A stretch of DNA of 64,000 bases from Aporrectodea caliginosa (GCA_020284085.1 JACEVL010000102.1:310001-374000), one strand, 5' to 3'; numbered from the stretch's first letter, positions 33,192 to 45,242 are shown. Notes: a model not told the origin generated them from the letters alone. Translations and numbers: made by a program.

Positions 33192-34069
33192 TAGGGTGAC
33201 CATACGTCCCGGTTTTCCGGGACATGTCCCGGTTTTATGTGGTGTGTCCCGGTGTCCCGACGACTTATGCTAAAGAGCAGAATTGTCCCGGTTTCCGACG
33301 CAACCATCTCACACAGTTCAATAATGCAGTCTTAAACATTGAAGGCGATAATGCAACAGTTGTCACAACAGAGAAGCTCAAACTGCTTACACAGAAACCT
33401 CACACTCGCAAAGAAAACAGAAATTTACTTCAGTTAGAATGTCAAGTCAAAGGTCAGGCTAAGCCTTAGTTTACTTTGCTAAATTAAAACCGTTTTGTCA
33501 ATCCCGTAGTTTACGTTGCTAAATTAGTTTGATTGTTTCAAATCCGTGAAAGCAGAAGTTGGAATGATTAAATAATACTTGCGTAAATAGAAGTTGGATC
33601 GATGACAGTTATTGTGGACATTGGCATTAAAATGCCATGTACGTAAAACGATTAAACGATATGATATAACGCGTACATAATAAAGAACGCTAAAATGATA
33701 AATCACCATTTTTGCATTAAAATGGAAATTGGATCTATGAAAATAATTCTTTGCGTAACTTTTGCATTTTGGGGGGCAAATGCCTTCAGTCCCCCAAAAT
33801 GCAAATATCCGGGCCACAAAAAATTCTGTCCCCCAAAGTTATGTGCAGATTTTAACCTCTGACTTTGAACCTCTTCAAGGTATTTGTGTATTAGGCCTAT
33901 ACTATAGTAGGCCTATACTATAAGTAACTATAGTAACTGTTGACTATAGTGAGTAGGCCTATAGGGTTTGGCCCTCCTATAGTCCTATACTTAAGTAATT
34001 ACAACTGTTATAAAAATATACTTTTCCTAAAGTGTCCCGGTTTTTGATGGCCAGTAAATGGTCACCCTA
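33192..34069. mobile_element. non-autonomous hAT element (TAGGGTGACCAT ends)
   Basis: The ends are TAGGGTGACCATACGTCCCG on the left and TAGGGTGACCATTTACTGGC on the complement of the right, with repeated 'gtcccggttt' subterminal text on both sides. Perfect 8-bp duplications TTCTAAAC lie at 33184-33191 and 34070-34077. It is 878 bp. The 81-codon frame near its left end has no recognised domain. Confidence 0.9.
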
Positions 34070-34298
34070 TTCTAAACTGACTTAAATAGCATAATTTGCA
34101 ATGAATGAATTTAGGGGGATACTTTTTTTGAATGGGGGATGATTTCGTACGACTCATGGGGGATACTTTTTCACGAGGGGGGATAGTCCCTCACGTTCAG
34201 ATTCATCCGGCCGGATACTTAATTTCGCTAAGGGGATATAATTCTAATGGGGATAGTGGCAGCGGTTTTCAAACTTTATTTTTATTGTACCCCCAGGT
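34070..34298. other. spacer with 'ggggga' runs
   Basis: 'gggggatactttttt'-like phrases repeat; no gene is seen. Confidence 0.4.
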
Positions 34299-36060
34299 TA
34301 GGGTGGTTCTCAAAGCTATGTAAAGAAATAAAGTTTTCAAAATGTATGATGGTACCCTTTTATTCTGTTATGCTTCATGTAACAATGATTCCTGCCAAAT
34401 TTTATTGAAATTGAACAAAGTTTAGAGGTTGCTCAACAAAGTCAAATGTGAGCGACCGAGATGCTACATATTTGCTTGCAGCAACAGCACAAAGCCTGAG
34501 ACATGACGTTGCTGAATTTGCAATCAATCGAGCCTCAATTCGCAGAGCTATGATTGCACACCGCAGTCAGATTGCTGGCAGAGTAAAACTCGAATTTATT
34601 CGGCGAGATGGACCATGTACCTCTAACTGTACATTGGGATGGGAAGATCCTTCCTGAAATAACAGGAAGACAGACGGTTGATAGATTGCCAGTATTGGTC
34701 ACAGAATATGAAGAGGATCAATAACTCGGAGTGCCAAAGTTAAATCATGGTACAAGTGAAGCAACCAGTCAAGCTGCTGTGAGTGTGTTGAAAGATTAAA
34801 TGGGAGGGGTGACAGAGAGGGTCGAAGCAATGTGCCTCGATACCACGGCATCAAGCACATGATCTCCAGCAGGCGCAATGGCGCATGTTCTCTGATCGAG
34901 ATCAAGCTTGAAAGGACCTACTGCATCTTGCTTGCTGGCAACATGTGCCCGAAGTCATACCTGGTGACGTTTTTAAACACTCATTTGGACCATCAAGTGG
35001 TCCAGACATGGCACGTTTTAAGCGGTTCCATGAGAACTGGCCACACATGGATACAGATAACTTCAAGACAGCACTTCACGATCTGAAACCAGCCTTGAGA
35101 TGACCACCGCGAACTACTTGTTCAGAAATTGTAGCAGCACACAGCAAGCTTAGACTTGATGCAATTGAATTTGCCAAGAACTCTTTACACTTTAGCTGAC
35201 TTTAGCTTTACACTCTAGATGACCACCGCGAACTACTTGAACTCACTGTCATCTTTCTTGAAGATAATTTTATCCGATTGATGGCACCCGATGCAATGCA
35301 TCAAGCCAGATGGAGGGCAGATATTATATTCCATCAAAGTCTGGATGTTCAGAGAACAATTCCGACTTACAGTCCGGGAAGAAAAGTCACTAGAGACATC
35401 AGCCTGTTTACTAAGCTGGCATACACATGAAGCATGGATTTCTTGTCCCAACACGATTACAGCGCCCTCCAATTACCTTCGGCGTCTGAAGTCTCTCTTG
35501 AACTACAAGCAGATAAATGACGTCATTTCTGCAGCAGCCACCGTGGTTCTTTCCAGACACTTGAGGCTTTTGAGTAAGGAGATGATAGCCTTGGGCTTGT
35601 TTTTACCCTGCCATCGACCATGAAGTAAAGCGAAAGATGGTCAAGGCACTTCAAAATCCAGGACTGAACGAGCCGCCAAAATGCATTCAAATGCAGGTGA
35701 GCAGTATTGATAGAAAGCAGCTCGAAGATTTTGTGATCGTCAGTACTCTCAACTTCTTTGAGATATTTGAACTGCCCAGCAAGTTCCTAACTCTGATTGA
35801 TACTGAGCAATGGGAAGAAAATGAGGACTTTCAGGAGGCGAAACATTGCGCACAGAGTCTCAGGGTTGTGAACGACAATGCCGAGCAGGGTGTAAAACTC
35901 ATCCAATTAAGAATTCAGCTCATCTATCAACAAAATGAAGAGCAAAAACAATGCCTATTGCAGGTTGTATCTGTGTATCTGAGCACAGAGCTCATTTCCC
36001 TGAGGCATAGAAGTCTGTGCTACTTCAGGGACTCCAACAATCTAAAACTCTAAATCTGTT
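34299..36060 (+). mobile_element. hAT-like transposon, 'FDTTxxNTG' transposase family (dead copy)
   Basis: The left end is TAGGGTGGTTCTCAAAG, matching the element at 46404. On the + strand, broken frames give MSDRDATYLLAATAQ, LGVPKLNHGTSEA, MCLDTTASST and, at 35690-36050, SLRVVNDNAEQGVKLIQ followed by NEEQKQCLLQVV. The same blocks occur in the same order in the element at 46404-48332. There are many stops and frameshifts. The right end is not found; sequence quality collapses just beyond 36228. Confidence 0.7.
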
Positions 36061-36227
36061 ACACAGATATTGTTCAGTAAATGGCAGTCTTTGCAGCAAC
36101 TTTCTATTACTTCAAAACTAAATGACTGACTCTTTATATCAATATTCAGTAGATCTGTTTGTCACTCAATATCTTACAGTCTACATTGTCCAGTTTGTTT
36201 CTTTGATTTAAAAAGTTTTTGTTAATA
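36061..36227. other. no gene recognised
   Basis: Non-coding tail of the hAT-like relic. Confidence 0.4.
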
Positions 36228-36720
36228 CCGAAAAAAAAAAAAAAAATTTACAAAATTAAAAAATTTTTTAGCTCTTTTTTGGGGAAAACACAAAAATTTT
36301 TCAAGTTTTTGGGTTTAATATTTTCAATTTCAACCCAAAAAGGTTTTTCCTTTTTTCTGAAAAAAGCCCTTATCCCCAAGGAAAAAACTAAAAATTTTTT
36401 CAAAAAAATAAGGAAAGGGGGCTGAAAAGAACCAAAATTTTTAAAAAGGGAAAAAAATAATCCATAAACCCCTTTTAGGGAAAAAAAAATTTTTTTAATT
36501 TTTTTCGTTCCCTTCAACCCCCTTAACCCCCGGGGGGGTTCCCCAAAAAACCCCCGGGGGCTCTTTTGGTGAAAACCGGCCCGGAAGTCCGGGCATTTCA
36601 TTGGAAATGACAGAAAAAAGCGGGGGACCCCCCAAAAAGCTTTTCCCCTTTTGCAAGGGGAAAAAGGGGACAAAGAAGCCTAAAATTTGGAAAAATTTTA
36701 AATTTGTTTTAATTTTTTCC
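36228..36720. other. homopolymer-smeared block, probably an assembly or base-calling artefact
   Basis: Almost every base is part of a run (AAAAA, TTTTTT, GGGGGG, CCCCC) on both sides of ordinary complexity sequence. Nothing else in the window looks like this. It ends abruptly where the truncated Mab-21-like copy begins. Reading frames across it are not credible. Confidence 0.65.
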
Positions 36721-36726
36721 GACCCC

Positions 36727-37714
36727 TTTGACGACATTGTTAGAATCGTTGGATTTTATATTCTTTTCAGGCAGATTAAAGATAATTTTAAGCACACGGA
36801 AAGACACTTTCTTCTTGATCTGCGTCTTACACCAGAGGTGTTTGCTCACTATTTAATAATTTCATCAAATGAAAGAACAAGGAGGCCTCATGGACTTAAT
36901 TACGACTTTCGAACGCCAACATTTCCATTGGATGAAATGTTAATGACTACAATAAATCGAAAATCTCTTAGAATATCACAGAAGAGAGACGGTATTGTAC
37001 GGGTGTATCAAAGAACCAATCCAATTAAAACAGCAGAAGCGCTCAAAGAAAGTTCACAGCAAAATAAAGACCATTTTATTCATCTACTGATGGAATATTC
37101 CTTAGAAAATATGGCATCATTCTACAATGCGATCTACAAAGACTTTGGTATTCACTGCAATTCAGTTGACTGCTACCGTGCTGCGTATCTATACAAATGT
37201 CGCAAATATCCTGAAGCTTTGGATTTGTGTGAACAAATTCTCAATAAGCCTGATCTGGGAAGCGATTTGAAGGAACGTGCATTTGCAAATGCAATGGTGT
37301 TGCCGCCGCTTGACTCTTATTTCGACCGAGACATCCAGTGTTTACTTGGATTTCACACACTTTTCTACCGTTTATTGGTTTCTTCTGAATATTTGCGCAA
37401 AATGGAGGAAACTACTGAAGGAGACGTTCGAAAGGTTTTTCGCGCAAAGGATTTGCTCTGGGAAGTGTTTACTTTCAAACGTTCTCATATGTGATTATTC
37501 TGTGAAATGTCATTATTTTCTTGGAAGACATTTCCTGGCAAGATATTTGAAAGTGAGATGTCTGATCGACTGCAATCATTCACTCTCAGAAGTAGTGTTT
37601 GAATTTAAGAAACTCAAAGCTAGTCTTCCTTTTGAGTTCATCATTCGTTGCTTTCTCAAACAAAAACTTCGCCAACTTCAGAAAGGCGTTGATGCAATGT
37701 ACTGTAGCAGTTAG
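36727..37714 (+). pseudogene. Mab-21-like gene copy 3, C-terminal part only
   Basis: Homology starts at DDIVRIVGFYILFRQI and runs through FLLDLRLTPEVFAHYLIISS, FNAI-like and YRAAYLYKCRKYPEALDLCE blocks. These are colinear with about residue 640 onward of the intact gene at 60636. The whole nucleotidyltransferase half is missing; the smeared block lies in its place. A frame change at about 37380-37440 separates the main frame (stop at 37494) from the terminal one, which reads SVKCHYFLGRHFLARYLKVR and stops at 37714. Either it is a truncated pseudogene or the 5' half was lost in assembly. Confidence 0.8.
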
Positions 37715-38429
37715 GGGCAATAAACTAGAGATGTTAAATGAGCAGAAGTGCGAACGTTGAGCGCCATTGAATTCCTTGCACTGATTACGTTTAAATGCTG
37801 CAGTAATTTGCTTTGATACGTTTTGCTTTCGGTTCGTTTTTTTAAGTCTTAGAAGACGCTCCGTATAGCCTCTGGATTAAGCATCGTCATGTAGAAAACT
37901 GTTTAAAATTAGCAAAAACGTTTAAGAATCTTACTTGCATCTAAAAGATATGACCAAGTAACAGTTTACTGCTGTTAAATAATTTTTTCCTAGCTATTAA
38001 ACTGAATCAAACTTGACAATTTGCTAATGTACCATCAGTTTGCTTAGTGAAGAGTTGAAACCATAATTGGTTGAAGGTTGTGAATGTGATGATCCACTTA
38101 GAAATTTGAATGCTCCATGCCTTGCTTCAACGGATTCAGTTACTAATTTGGAACGTGTGAGGATTATAATAACTAGACAACCTGCGTAATATGATACAAC
38201 TTTATACACCAGTTCTATCAAACGTATGCTGCATTAAGAAGGCTTTCTTTGTTTTACTTAAACCCTGTCCTAATTAATGGCTGATGTTGATGACGATTAC
38301 GACGACGACAATTTGATTTCCATTTCTACAAAATTGGTCAGATTTTAAATCCGACCATCGATTCTTGTTAGACACATAATATTATTATCGTCTCCTTTGG
38401 TTGTCAGTTGAATATTGCATCTAAATCCA
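37715..38429. other. downstream flank of copy 3
   Basis: It begins with a stretch similar to the flank of copy 4 ('gaagtgcgaacgttgagcgc' against 'gaagtgcaagagttaagcgt'). No gene is seen. Confidence 0.45.
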
Positions 38430-38970
38430 GCTCTATTTGCAGCTCTGTGTTGACAAAACAGAGCTTCATTTGACCTATGCACTGAATACATCTATTTGGC
38501 GACCATTGTGCTTCTCTTTCGCTGTTGTGGGCATTGACGTTGTAAGCTGTGGGCGTTTGTCTCGCGTAATAAAGATTACTTGCTTACGTGGAGGAATGGT
38601 AACTCGTGTAAATTGTAGTATATATATATATATATATCCGATGCACTATTTCAACCTTTGCTGTCACCAAGATTCAATTTTACAACGGATATGTCCACAA
38701 GCAATATTTTAATCTCATGTAAGCATGCATACATAAGTATTCGTTGGATTTTTAATTACAGTAATTAACTGCAATGTCTTTCTTAAGAAAACAATACTTG
38801 ATGCTACCTAGTCGCCAGGGGCGCTAGATCCAACTCGTCAGTCCAGTGATTGTGATTAAAGAAGGGAATGTCATTTTGATTTCCAATAAGATGAACATAT
38901 TTTAAGTATAAACGACATAATAACAAGGAAACTGCAGGAAAACACACAGCAGTGATTACAAATCATGGTT
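38430..38970. repeat. dispersed repeat 'R', copy E
   Basis: 'taataaagattacttgctta', 'gaggaatggtaactcg' and 'aaaacacacagcagtgatta' align in order with copies A and C. A short (TA)n lies at about 38620-38637. Confidence 0.55.
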
Positions 38971-39654
38971 ACGAAGCATGTTAAAGTTTGTTAAGACTAC
39001 GTTGCTACTTGCAATCGGAGACCTGCGCTATTTGAAATTCGTAAAATGAAGCCAGATGTTCTATTTATAGTACTGGTTTTCTAACAGTTTCCATTATAGT
39101 ATCAGCTCACCTGCTCTACACATCTTGCAGCCTCTGCGTATAGGTCTTTAAATCAGCTGCACAAGGTGACCTAGTTGTTTCTCCAACGATAACTTTGCTG
39201 CGGTCGGCTAAACTTTCTGAGTAGGTTGCCTTGCACCTTACGAGAAGTGCGCCCATTTATTTCTTTACTTCTATCCCGTAGGCCTTACGTCTCTAACATA
39301 GGAATTTAACACATTTTCGTATGTATTTTTGACATGTTTACCGGAATATTTTGACTAAATTTTAATAAGCATAGGCCTAATTCTTACTTGCGAAAGTTCA
39401 CATGCAGACTATCTTGGTATTGACAGTCTGCTGAAATTGCAGAAAAGTTGAGTGAAGCAACGAAAGCTACAAAGATCACAGTAAGAACAAATTTAATGTC
39501 TTTTGATGCCAGACTTAGAAAAAGAAGTCGTCAGCTCTTGTAATCGTACAAGTTTAAAATATCGAATCTGTTGAGCCTGTAGTAGTAGTACTGAAGTAAC
39601 AATAGAAGTTGGATGGAGATAAGCAGCAGCAGTAGTACCAAGATATACCAAGGA
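38971..39654. other. no gene recognised
   Basis: Non-coding sequence upstream of the SINE pair. Confidence 0.4.
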
Positions 39655-39795
39655 TCCTGAAGTGGGTTGGTGCCCGCTCGTCGCGCCGGCGCCCCGGGTT
39701 CGCTTCCCGGTCTGGTCGGCATTATCAGAGATTAATTTCTCGGATCTAAACTGCGGGTGGCTCGGTCGCATTATAAACGTGGAGTTACAACACAC
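39655..39795 (+). mobile_element. tRNA-derived SINE (GC-rich head)
   Basis: A box B-like GGGTTCGCTTCCCGG with a GC-rich head and 'ctcggatctaaactgcgg' body. It lies directly before a second SINE. Confidence 0.5.
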
Positions 39796-39805
39796 AATAG
39801 ATGTC

Positions 39806-40020
39806 AGTGGGGCGCGGTGGTGTAGGGGGTATGTTCGGTGCCTTGCAGCTGGAGGGTTGCGGGTTCGAATCCACCTCAAAGCCGTGGTAGCAGGACACTA
39901 ACAAGTTTGCAATTGCTCATGCGCTTCGGCGTGAAAATATTCAGCGTCAGCGCAGTAGTCGGGAGCGCCTCTAACGGAAATCTATAAGCTATAACAAGTG
40001 TTCAACTACAATTACAATCA
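39806..40020 (+). mobile_element. tRNA-derived SINE
   Basis: 'gcggtggtgtagggggta' (box A-like) and GGGTTCGAATCC (box B) are followed by a body with 'gtcgggagcgcc' and a tail of 'ctacaattacaatca'. The 'gtcgggagcgcc' phrase is shared with the SINE at 31597. Confidence 0.65.
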
Positions 40021-40330
40021 ATATTGGAGTTGGTCAATAAAATTGAAATAGGCTATTTAGTTCACTGATGTCAGATACAGACTGCATGGAAACATTTTGC
40101 AAGAAATATGTGGATTTATTATAAGCTTTATCTTTTATCCAGATCTTTTGAACATGTGTAGCTATAGGTCTCATTCAGGCCAATGTACGGTGAGTCAGGT
40201 AGCACCATCAATTGATGCCTTTCGCATTAGATTGCAGGGCTCAATGAACGCAGAAATAATATTAAATATTATAATTAAACTTGATCATGCTGATGATAAT
40301 GATGATGATAGTTAGTTTGTTCTCATATGG

Positions 40331-40338
40331 CGGCAGAA
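40331..40338 (+). other. splice acceptor before copy 4
   Basis: CGGCAG, with the AG at 40335-40336, precedes 'aa' and the ATG at 40339. Using this ATG rather than the in-frame one at 40327 gives MEDSVSEF, which aligns with the starts of copies 1 and 5. Confidence 0.5.
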
Positions 40339-42423
40339 ATGGAAGACAGTGTGTCGGAATTCATCGTCCGTACATGTCGAATGCTTCCTAAGTCCAACAC
40401 TGACGTTTTCCAGCCCATGTATGTGCGAGGCGCCATGACTCTGGAAAAGTATGAACTTGGAATTGTATGTGGCAGTTCTGCTGAGTTTTTCATTCAACCG
40501 CTAAATTCATGCATTGACGACATTGATGTCATGTGGACGACGCCCTTTTACGTAGCCTTTAACGACGAAAAGATGGTATTGCCATATAATGTCCGTCATA
40601 TTACTAATGAAACAGAATTTCTTCTGATGATACCATACCCTGATTATCCAGCGTTTGTACGACTTCGTTATTTGAGACGAATGGTGTATAATTGGGAGCG
40701 CAAAATCTTTCTATTTATTGTGACTAAAGTCCAGAACTACCGGTATTTAACAAGGCAACTATTGGAGTTAGGTCATATAGATGGAGAATGGTGCGAGGTT
40801 GGTCCGGCGAAGAGGACTCAGATGATTGATCATGTTCAATCCATATGGTGTCCACACTGGCCAATTGAAGCCAAAAAATGGATAAGTCGACGAAGAAATA
40901 ACGGATGGCCGACCATTGACAATATCCACGAGGTAGTACAGAGTGGTTGTCATGTTGTACATGCAAAACATCCCGCATGCAGAAATGATGATCAGCAGTG
41001 GAGGCTGTCATTTTCATTTGCGGAAGTCATTTTACTTCAGAGTTGGACTCCAGTTCAGCAGATTGTCTATCATATGCTCAGATTCCTTGCTAAAAGAGAA
41101 CTAATCAGAAAAGATTGTCCAAAGGAAGATGAGGTTCTCTGTACATACCATTTTAAAACACTGATGCTGTGGTCTTGTGAAGAGATGTCACCAAATTGGT
41201 GGACTTCCTCATCTGTTATTAAAATATGCTGCAATTTATTAGAAGAACTTGCAAAATGGTTAAACGAGAAAAGATGTCGAAACTATTTTATTCCAGAGGC
41301 AAACTTGTTTCGTGAACGCATGAACCAGAAAATCGTTGATGAGATTTCTAAGAAATTGTTTCAGTTTCGCCATTCCGACACACTGTGCTTTTGGTTTGCG
41401 AAGCATTATATGCAGCCAATTCTTCGTCGTGTTCCCAAAGCAAGACACATTTGCGAGGACATCTTAAGCTACGTCGATGAGTGGTCTGAAGAACGTTATA
41501 TGAAGCCAAATTTTCCTCATGTGATCAGTGCAAGACACACTCGAAACACCCGTGACGTTTTAAGCCGTGTCAAAGAGTGCATGCATGCCACCTTTGAGGC
41601 CATGAAGGCAATAGACCCTTATTCTGTCGACCGCCGTTTTTCGAGAAATCTTGCTCTAGTTGTTGATTACATTAACAAGTTAAAGAAACATAAACGAATA
41701 AGAGGTCTCGATTATTCCAAAATTCATTTGAGATTAGAATCAGTTCAGATCGGGAGAGAAGATTTTCTGTCATGGGCAGAGATAGAATCATGCCTTTGGC
41801 TTCATGCATCGATGTCGCGTATATTGTACGCTGCACGTTTATTAGACTGTAAAGAAATGGAATATGAAAGCGAATGGTTTGTTGACGAAATTAGAACAAT
41901 TTCAGTTAAACCAAAATATTTTAGATCCAAGCACCAGAATTTACCAATACCATTCGACATTGATTTTAATAAAAACCAATTATATTTTATGAAAGCTCAG
42001 GATCTGATGGAAAATCTGACTGGAGCAAATAATAATCTAGAACTTCAAGTCGTGTCTGAAATATCAAAGGGACTTCTGAAGAAAGCTTTGGAATATGAGG
42101 ATTCTAGAACAAACACTTTCGCCAAGGCAACCTTGTCATATATGGCGGCTCTTCATTTTGCAGCATCAGAATATAAAATTGTTATAGACCTCTGCTCGAG
42201 AGTGATCATGTGTGAAAAGCCTGAGAAAGAGGATTCAGAAACATTAAATGCAGGCTGTTTGTTGTATATTGAAGACATTTCTAAGATAATTGGATTTTAT
42301 TTGATTTTGAGGAAGATCAGACACGTTTCTTTGCATCATAGGCCTACTAGAAGGCCGTTTTTTTCTAGATCTGCGTCTGACACCAGAGGTGTTTGCTTAC
42401 TATTTAACAATTTCTTCAATTGA
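40339..42423 (+). CDS. Mab-21/cGAS-like nucleotidyltransferase, copy 4 (first ~680 residues)
   Basis: The start at 40339 (MEDSVSEFIV) is chosen because it sits just after the acceptor and matches the paralogues. Numbering from the upstream ATG at 40327, GSSAEFF is at 49-55, D65-I-D67 (CIDDIDVM) is the Asp pair and D168 (MIDHVQSIWCPHWP) is the third Asp. The Mab-21 helical lobe has WRLSFSFAEVILLQSW, EDEVLCTYHFKTLMLWSCEE and NYFIPEANLF. All features expected of an active nucleotidyltransferase are present. The frame runs through LNAGCLLYIEDISKIIGFYL and breaks at a run of seven T (42358-42364), where copy 1 has six. Removing one T would restore the frame, so this may be an assembly error in a living gene. 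A six-base AGGCCT insertion lies just upstream. Confidence 0.88.
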   Translation: MEDSVSEFIVRTCRMLPKSNTDVFQPMYVRGAMTLEKYELGIVCGSSAEFFIQPLNSCIDDIDVMWTTPFYVAFNDEKMVLPYNVRHITNETEFLLMIPYPDYPAFVRLRYLRRMVYNWERKIFLFIVTKVQNYRYLTRQLLELGHIDGEWCEVGPAKRTQMIDHVQSIWCPHWPIEAKKWISRRRNNGWPTIDNIHEVVQSGCHVVHAKHPACRNDDQQWRLSFSFAEVILLQSWTPVQQIVYHMLRFLAKRELIRKDCPKEDEVLCTYHFKTLMLWSCEEMSPNWWTSSSVIKICCNLLEELAKWLNEKRCRNYFIPEANLFRERMNQKIVDEISKKLFQFRHSDTLCFWFAKHYMQPILRRVPKARHICEDILSYVDEWSEERYMKPNFPHVISARHTRNTRDVLSRVKECMHATFEAMKAIDPYSVDRRFSRNLALVVDYINKLKKHKRIRGLDYSKIHLRLESVQIGREDFLSWAEIESCLWLHASMSRILYAARLLDCKEMEYESEWFVDEIRTISVKPKYFRSKHQNLPIPFDIDFNKNQLYFMKAQDLMENLTGANNNLELQVVSEISKGLLKKALEYEDSRTNTFAKATLSYMAALHFAASEYKIVIDLCSRVIMCEKPEKEDSETLNAGCLLYIEDISKIIGFYLILRKIRHVSLHHRPTRRPFFSRSASDTRGVCLLFNNFFN

Positions 42424-43258
42424 AAGAACAGCTGGTGCTTTTAGATTCAACAACATTTATCAAATTCCAACATTTCTGTTGAATGCAATTTTAATTACTA
42501 TTACTAATCGGAAATTTTCAGGAATATCAGAGAAAAGAAAGAATGTTTTACGCGTTTATCAAAGAATCGATCCAACTAAAAAAATAGAAGCGCTCAGTGA
42601 ATGCTGTTTACCAAATGAAGACGATATTTTTCAATTGCTTATGGAATTTTCCTTAGAAAATATGACATCATTTTACAAAGCGATCTGCAGAGACTTTGGT
42701 ATTCACTGCAATGTTGCTGATTGTTACCGTGCTGCGTATCTATACAAGCGTCGTAAATATTCTGAAGTTTTGCATTTGTGTGAACGAATTCTCAATGAGC
42801 CTGATTTGCAAACAGATTTGAAGGAACTTGCATTTGCAAATGTTATGGTGGTGCCACCGTTTGACTGCTATTTCGACAACGATGTCCAATGTTTGCTTGG
42901 TTTTCAAACACTTGTTTACTATTTATTGTCTTCAAATGAAGATAATTATCGGAAAGTAGAAATTAATAAGATGTCGACTTTCCAGAGGCTTTTCATCGAA
43001 CGTATTTCTTCTAAGAATGTACTTTCAATGTTTCTTCTCGAAACATTGAGAAGTTATTATTTCCTTGGAAGACATTTTCTGGCAAGATATTTGAAAGTGA
43101 GATGCATGATCGACTGCAATCATTCACTCTCAGAAGTAGTCTTCGAATTTAAGAAACTCAGAGCCAGTCTTCCTTTTGAGTACATCATTCGTTGTCTTCT
43201 TGAAAAGAAATTTCTATCACTTGTATTTGCTGCTGGCGCAAAACATTGTACACGCTAA
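42365..43258 (+). pseudogene. C-terminal part of Mab-21-like copy 4, in the next frame
   Basis: From the T-run the next frame carries the expected C-terminus: VFAYYLTISSIERTAGAF, then YRAAYLYKRRKYSEVLHLCE, and GRHFLARYLKVRCMIDCNHS to the stop at 43258. It shows no other break. With the first part it makes a protein of about 970 residues, similar to the intact copy. I annotate it separately only because the given sequence is out of frame by one base. Confidence 0.82.
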
Positions 43259-44054
43259 TGGGAAAGAAATATAAATGATATTCGTAGAAGTGCAAGAGTT
43301 AAGCGTCATTGCTTAGCTATCTAAAAATCTAAATCAGCAGATTCTTTAATCAAGTTTGACAGCGTAACACTTTAAATAATTTACCTCAGTGTGCATAATT
43401 GTATGTAAGTCTGCACAGTGCACACCCATACTTTCAAATGAATTCTGCAGTGTGAAGGCTTTCTTTATGTTTTATGTAGAGTCTTAGACCAGGGTCTACT
43501 TGATGGCCATCACGTTGTCTAAGGTTAAAGACTGAGTGAGTCTTACTCGCCTTGAAAAAAGTATTGTGCGAGTTCGTGCAAGACTTTTAACAAGTCCGTA
43601 ACGCCAGGAAGCCATACACCTATCTCAGAGCTTAAAATATAAAATGTCTAACAGTCAGTTAATCAGAACTGAGTTATGCTGCCAAGTGAGGTGTGCGCCG
43701 ATGATTGTTCGGATGGCATGAGTGAAAGGGATAACGTAGTTTATACAAACAGTGTAAGTGGGTTGCCCAATAACAAGTTCAACTGAGTATACCTACATTA
43801 ACCCTTTCCGGTCCACAGTCCCACCCCATGGGACATTTCAATTTTCCCATTCCGGTCCACTGGCCCACACCAGGGGCCTATGTATACTATGTATACTATG
43901 TCATATTATGTATACTATGTATATGTATACTATGTATATATGTATTACATATGTATGCATACACATACATATATATATGTATACTATATGTATATATGTA
44001 TATATATATCTATTTCTTTTATAGATATTATATGTATATATATATATACATGTA

Positions 44055-44099
<45 letters not shown>

Positions 44100-45010
44100 T
44101 CTACATAAATATATATATGTATATGCTATATGTATATATATATATATATATATTATATAGCATATATATCATATATATGTATATACATATGTATATATAT
44201 ATATTATATACTATATATGCTATATATACTATGTATACTATGTATACTATGTATACTATGTATATATATGTATACTATGTATACTATGTATACTATGTAT
44301 ACTATGTATACTATGTATACTATGTATACTATGTATACTATGTATACTATGTATACTATGTATACTATGTATACTATGTATACTATGTATACTATGTATA
44401 CTATGTATACTATGTATACTATGTATACTATGTATACTATGTATACTATGTATACTATGTATACTATGATGTATACTATGATGTATACTATGATGTATGA
44501 TGTATGATGTATGATGTATACTATGATGTATACTATGATGTATGATATGTATGATATGTATGTTTTGTATACTATGATATGCCTGTTTTCGTAAAAATAA
44601 ATTGGACTACTGTAGGAAGGCACAAAAATTTTATTAGACCGGAAAGGGTTAATGCAAAGGCTCCCGGTTGTCTTGAAGCAGTTTGTCACTGTTGAAATGG
44701 ACTGCTTGTTAGAGTCACACAACGACCCACTGAGTCCACATTTCTTCTTCAAATGTGACATGAATAATATTAAAATACGATTTTGCTGTTTAGAGAACAA
44801 TTTGCTTTGGCTATGACTAACGTTTGTATTTGCATAGAATTTATAAAGTATTGAGTTCACAGATGTCAGCTGTCTATTAGACACAGTAGCAATAAAATAA
44901 TACGTAGGTCAAGTACACGCTTTAGCCTAAAGTTTGCATTACTGGCTGTAACATGGTTGTGTGCATTAAAAACTGTAGAAAATAAAAGTCTTAGTTTTAA
45001 TTCGTTACTC
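43259..45010. repeat. downstream flank of copy 4, duplicated from or with copy 1
   Basis: It aligns with 20362-21255, for example 'tacttgatggccatcac', 'caataacaagtt', 'gacatgaataatat' and 'gcaataaaat'. The main difference is the TTAA-flanked insertion at 43802-44648, absent from the copy 1 flank. Confidence 0.72.
43802..44648. mobile_element. piggyBac-like MITE with a TATACTATG microsatellite core
   Basis: Ends CCCTTTCCGGTC and GACCGGAAAGGG are flanked by TTAA (43798-43801 and 44649-44652), the piggyBac target. Inside, (TATACTATG)n-type and (TA)n-type repeats fill about 43880-44570. The paralogous flank of gene copy 1 lacks the element, confirming an insertion. Tyr/Ile/Met-rich frames within it are not genes. 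Confidence 0.85.
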
Positions 45011-45242
45011 ACGGTTAATTTAAGTTTACGTTGATTCTTGCCACTTAACTGATTATGCTAAAAGAAATTTAGGAAACTTAGGGAACATTATTATACCGTA
45101 ACAGTCTATGCAATTTTTCAAGCTCATGCTCTGCGACGAAAATGTAGATGCAAAGCATTTAAACGTTTGTTAATGTTACGTTGATTCTTGCCACAGAAGA
45201 CGGAAGATCCAATTCACCAATTCACCGGCTGCTGGCAGCAGC
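45011..45242. other. spacer with a 19-bp direct repeat
   Basis: TTACGTTGATTCTTGCCAC occurs at about 45027 and 45177. There is no gene. Confidence 0.5.

Noticed and set aside
36219..36737. Phe/Lys/Gly-rich frames on both strands
   Set aside because: They arise in the homopolymer-smeared block, which is probably not real sequence.
31597..40020. tRNA genes suggested by box A/box B matches (31.6, 39.7 and 39.8 kb)
   Set aside because: The acceptor stems do not close and SINE-type bodies follow, so they are tRNA-derived SINEs.
43880..44500. Long Tyr/Met/Val-rich open frames on both strands
   Set aside because: Produced entirely by TATACTATG and TA microsatellites.
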